Of a stretch of 14,897 nucleotides of DNA, positions 13,773-14,897 are shown in pieces. The position numbers and the translations under genes were made by a program. Numbering within the stretch: the stretch's first letter is position 1; the number at the start of each line of letters is the position of its first letter. This stretch comes from Lachnospiraceae bacterium UBA3386 (GTDB taxonomy: Bacteria; Bacillota; Clostridia; Lachnospirales; Lachnospiraceae). Under the pieces are notes generated by a model. The model saw only the letters and a list, made by a program, of their open reading frames with translations, did not search any database and was not told the DNA's origin. Where the stretch lies: NCBI GenBank assembly GCA_002358875.1, contig DEPS01000111.1:4901-19797 (forward strand), in the 5' to 3' direction.

Positions 13773-14897
13773 TTATGCGACCGGTTCCTTGCAGAACTGT
13801 GTGCGGTAGAGTTCGCTGTAGACACCTCCGGTCAGAAGGAGCCCGGTGTGCGTGCCTTCCTCGACGATACGGCCGTCCCTGACCACGAGGATTTTGTCGG
13901 CGGCAAGGATGGTGGAGAGCCGGTGGGCGATCAGGATGCTGGTCCGGCTGCGGATCAGGGGATCGATGGCTGCCTGGATCAGGCTTTCCGATATGGAGTC
14001 CAGGGCAGAGGTCGCCTCGTCAAAAATGAGGAGAGCCGGATCCTTCAGAAGCACTCGGGCTATGGATACGCGCTGGCGTTCGCCGCCTGAGAGCCTGAGA
14101 CCGCGGTTGCCGACGAGGGTGTCAAAACCGTCCGGGAGTGCCCGGATCATGTCATAGATATTGGCCTTTCCGCAGGCATCGATGAGTTCGTCTTCCGTGG
14201 CATCGGGTTTTGCGTAGAGAAGGTTCTCGCGAAGGGAACCGTTGAAAAGATAGGTGTCCTGCGTGACAATGCCGATATTGGCGCGAAGCCAGGACAGATC
14301 CAGACGGCGAACATCGACTCCGTCCACGCACACGCTGCCCCTGAGGACATCATACAGGCGGGGGATCAGGCTGACGATGGTGCTCTTGCCGGCACCCGAG
14401 GGGCCGACGATCGCGATGCTTTTGCCGGGTTCAAGAGAGAAACTTACATCATGCAGGATCAGGGCGTCTCCCGGATCCGGAGGAGAAACAGGTTTTGCAG
14501 AGGAATCTACTGCCGGTGATCCACCGGCGGGGGATTCCTTTTTCTGTCCGCCGGCCTTTTCCTTTAAGTTGGTTTCTTTCTGCCCGGAAGAAAGAACAGA
14601 ACCGTTGCCGGCTTCCAGGCTGCCGGCCTTTTCCTCCCTGCCGGCTTTTTTCTTTTCGTAGGCGAAGTCCACGTGGGAGAAGGTGACAGCGCCGGGGGCT
14701 TTTTCAGGAACTACGGCATCCGCGGGGGACTCGATCTCGACGGGCATGTCCAGATAGCTGAAGATCCTGGTAAAGAGGGCCATGGCCCGGATCCAGTCGA
14801 CCTGTATGTTCAAAAGCTGGCTGACGGGACCGTACATTTTGGAGAGCAGGGTGACGAGAACAGTGATATCTCCGACGGTCAGGCCGCTCCCGCCGCG
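13773..14897 (-). CDS. ABC exporter, membrane-ATPase fusion, N-terminal part outside window
   Basis: The C-terminal part of an ABC exporter half-transporter. The frame is open to the window edge, 20 codons beyond the Met at 14837, so that Met is internal. Counting from it, residues 1-45 are the end of the membrane domain and the linker helix (GPVSQLLNIQ...RIFSYLD). The nucleotide-binding domain shows Walker A GPSGAGKST (145-153), Q-loop Q193, signature LSGGERQR (249-256), Walker B LIFDEATSALD with D273 and E274, and H-loop H305. All catalytic residues are canonical. Odd point: about 62 residues (63-124) rich in Lys, Gly, Glu, Ser and Ala are inserted between VDFAYEKK and ALILHDVSF, where the family has a short turn. 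The substrate (lipid, drug or peptide) cannot be told. Confidence 0.9.
   Translation of the reverse strand, partial: RGGSGLTVGDITVLVTLLSKMYGPVSQLLNIQVDWIRAMALFTRIFSYLDMPVEIESPADAVVPEKAPGAVTFSHVDFAYEKKKAGREEKAGSLEAGNGSVLSSGQKETNLKEKAGGQKKESPAGGSPAVDSSAKPVSPPDPGDALILHDVSFSLEPGKSIAIVGPSGAGKSTIVSLIPRLYDVLRGSVCVDGVDVRRLDLSWLRANIGIVTQDTYLFNGSLRENLLYAKPDATEDELIDACGKANIYDMIRALPDGFDTLVGNRGLRLSGGERQRVSIARVLLKDPALLIFDEATSALDSISESLIQAAIDPLIRSRTSILIAHRLSTILAADKILVVRDGRIVEEGTHTGLLLTGGVYSELYRTQFCKEPVA
14466..14651 (-). repeat. Low-complexity insertion in the ABC nucleotide-binding domain
   Basis: This stretch codes for the 62-residue insertion. The 14-mer GCCGGCCTTTTCCT (+ strand) occurs at 14550-14563 and 14622-14635, with a related GCCGGCTTTTTTC at 14640 and GCCGGCTTCC at 14607. 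The recurring protein motif is KAG. The repeats suggest growth by slippage or duplication. Confidence 0.7.

Overview
The window looks like a chromosomal segment of a low- to mid-GC Gram-positive anaerobe of the Clostridia, probably Lachnospiraceae-like. The reasons are AGGAGG-type ribosome binding sites, TTGACA/TATAAT-type promoters with 17-bp spacers, and the family types present (YtrA-type GntR with an ABC-2 cassette, GntP permease, clostridial-style lipoproteins). The taxonomic call rests on family recognition, not on a search.

Layout. (1) 1-1017, the 3' part of a HAD-superfamily phosphatase on the + strand, facing a GH16 glycoside hydrolase lipoprotein on the - strand (1259-2641); the two converge on a perfect bidirectional terminator hairpin. 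(2) 2834-5023 on the - strand, a compact gntR / ABC-ATPase / permease cassette with overlapping reading frames. Its promoter overlaps a 26-bp inverted-repeat operator. A 42-bp GC-rich tandem repeat sits between ATPase and permease and keeps a 51-codon frame open; that frame starts inside the ATPase stop (ATGCTGA) and ends just before the permease ribosome binding site. (3) 5379-6785 +, a secreted C45/acyltransferase-type Ntn hydrolase with a Ser/Lys/Ala repeat linker. (4) 7250-13704 +, a sugar-acid catabolic locus: a FadR-type GntR regulator, then its likely target operon of GntP permease, IlvD/Edd dehydratase, KDPG aldolase, KDG kinase and a stand-alone IclR DNA-binding domain, closed by a bidirectional terminator. 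(5) 13773-14897 -, the C-terminal half of an ABC exporter with a long hydrophilic insertion inside its nucleotide-binding domain.

How the genes work together. Region 4 reads as a variant Entner-Doudoroff route: a hexonate (gluconate or a relative) enters by GntP, is dehydrated without prior phosphorylation to a 2-keto-3-deoxy acid, phosphorylated by the PfkB kinase, and split to pyruvate and glyceraldehyde 3-phosphate by the aldolase. Three related sites with the core ATCAGAYGT lie upstream of the regulator and around the operon promoter, and are the best candidates for the GntR operator.

No CRISPR array, transposase, tRNA or rRNA was seen. The less ordinary signals are the repeat-encoded 51-codon frame, the orphan IclR DNA-binding domain, the operator set, and repeat-rich low-complexity additions in several unrelated genes. 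Nothing here is proof of a new system; the 51-codon frame and the repeat-addition pattern are the best leads.
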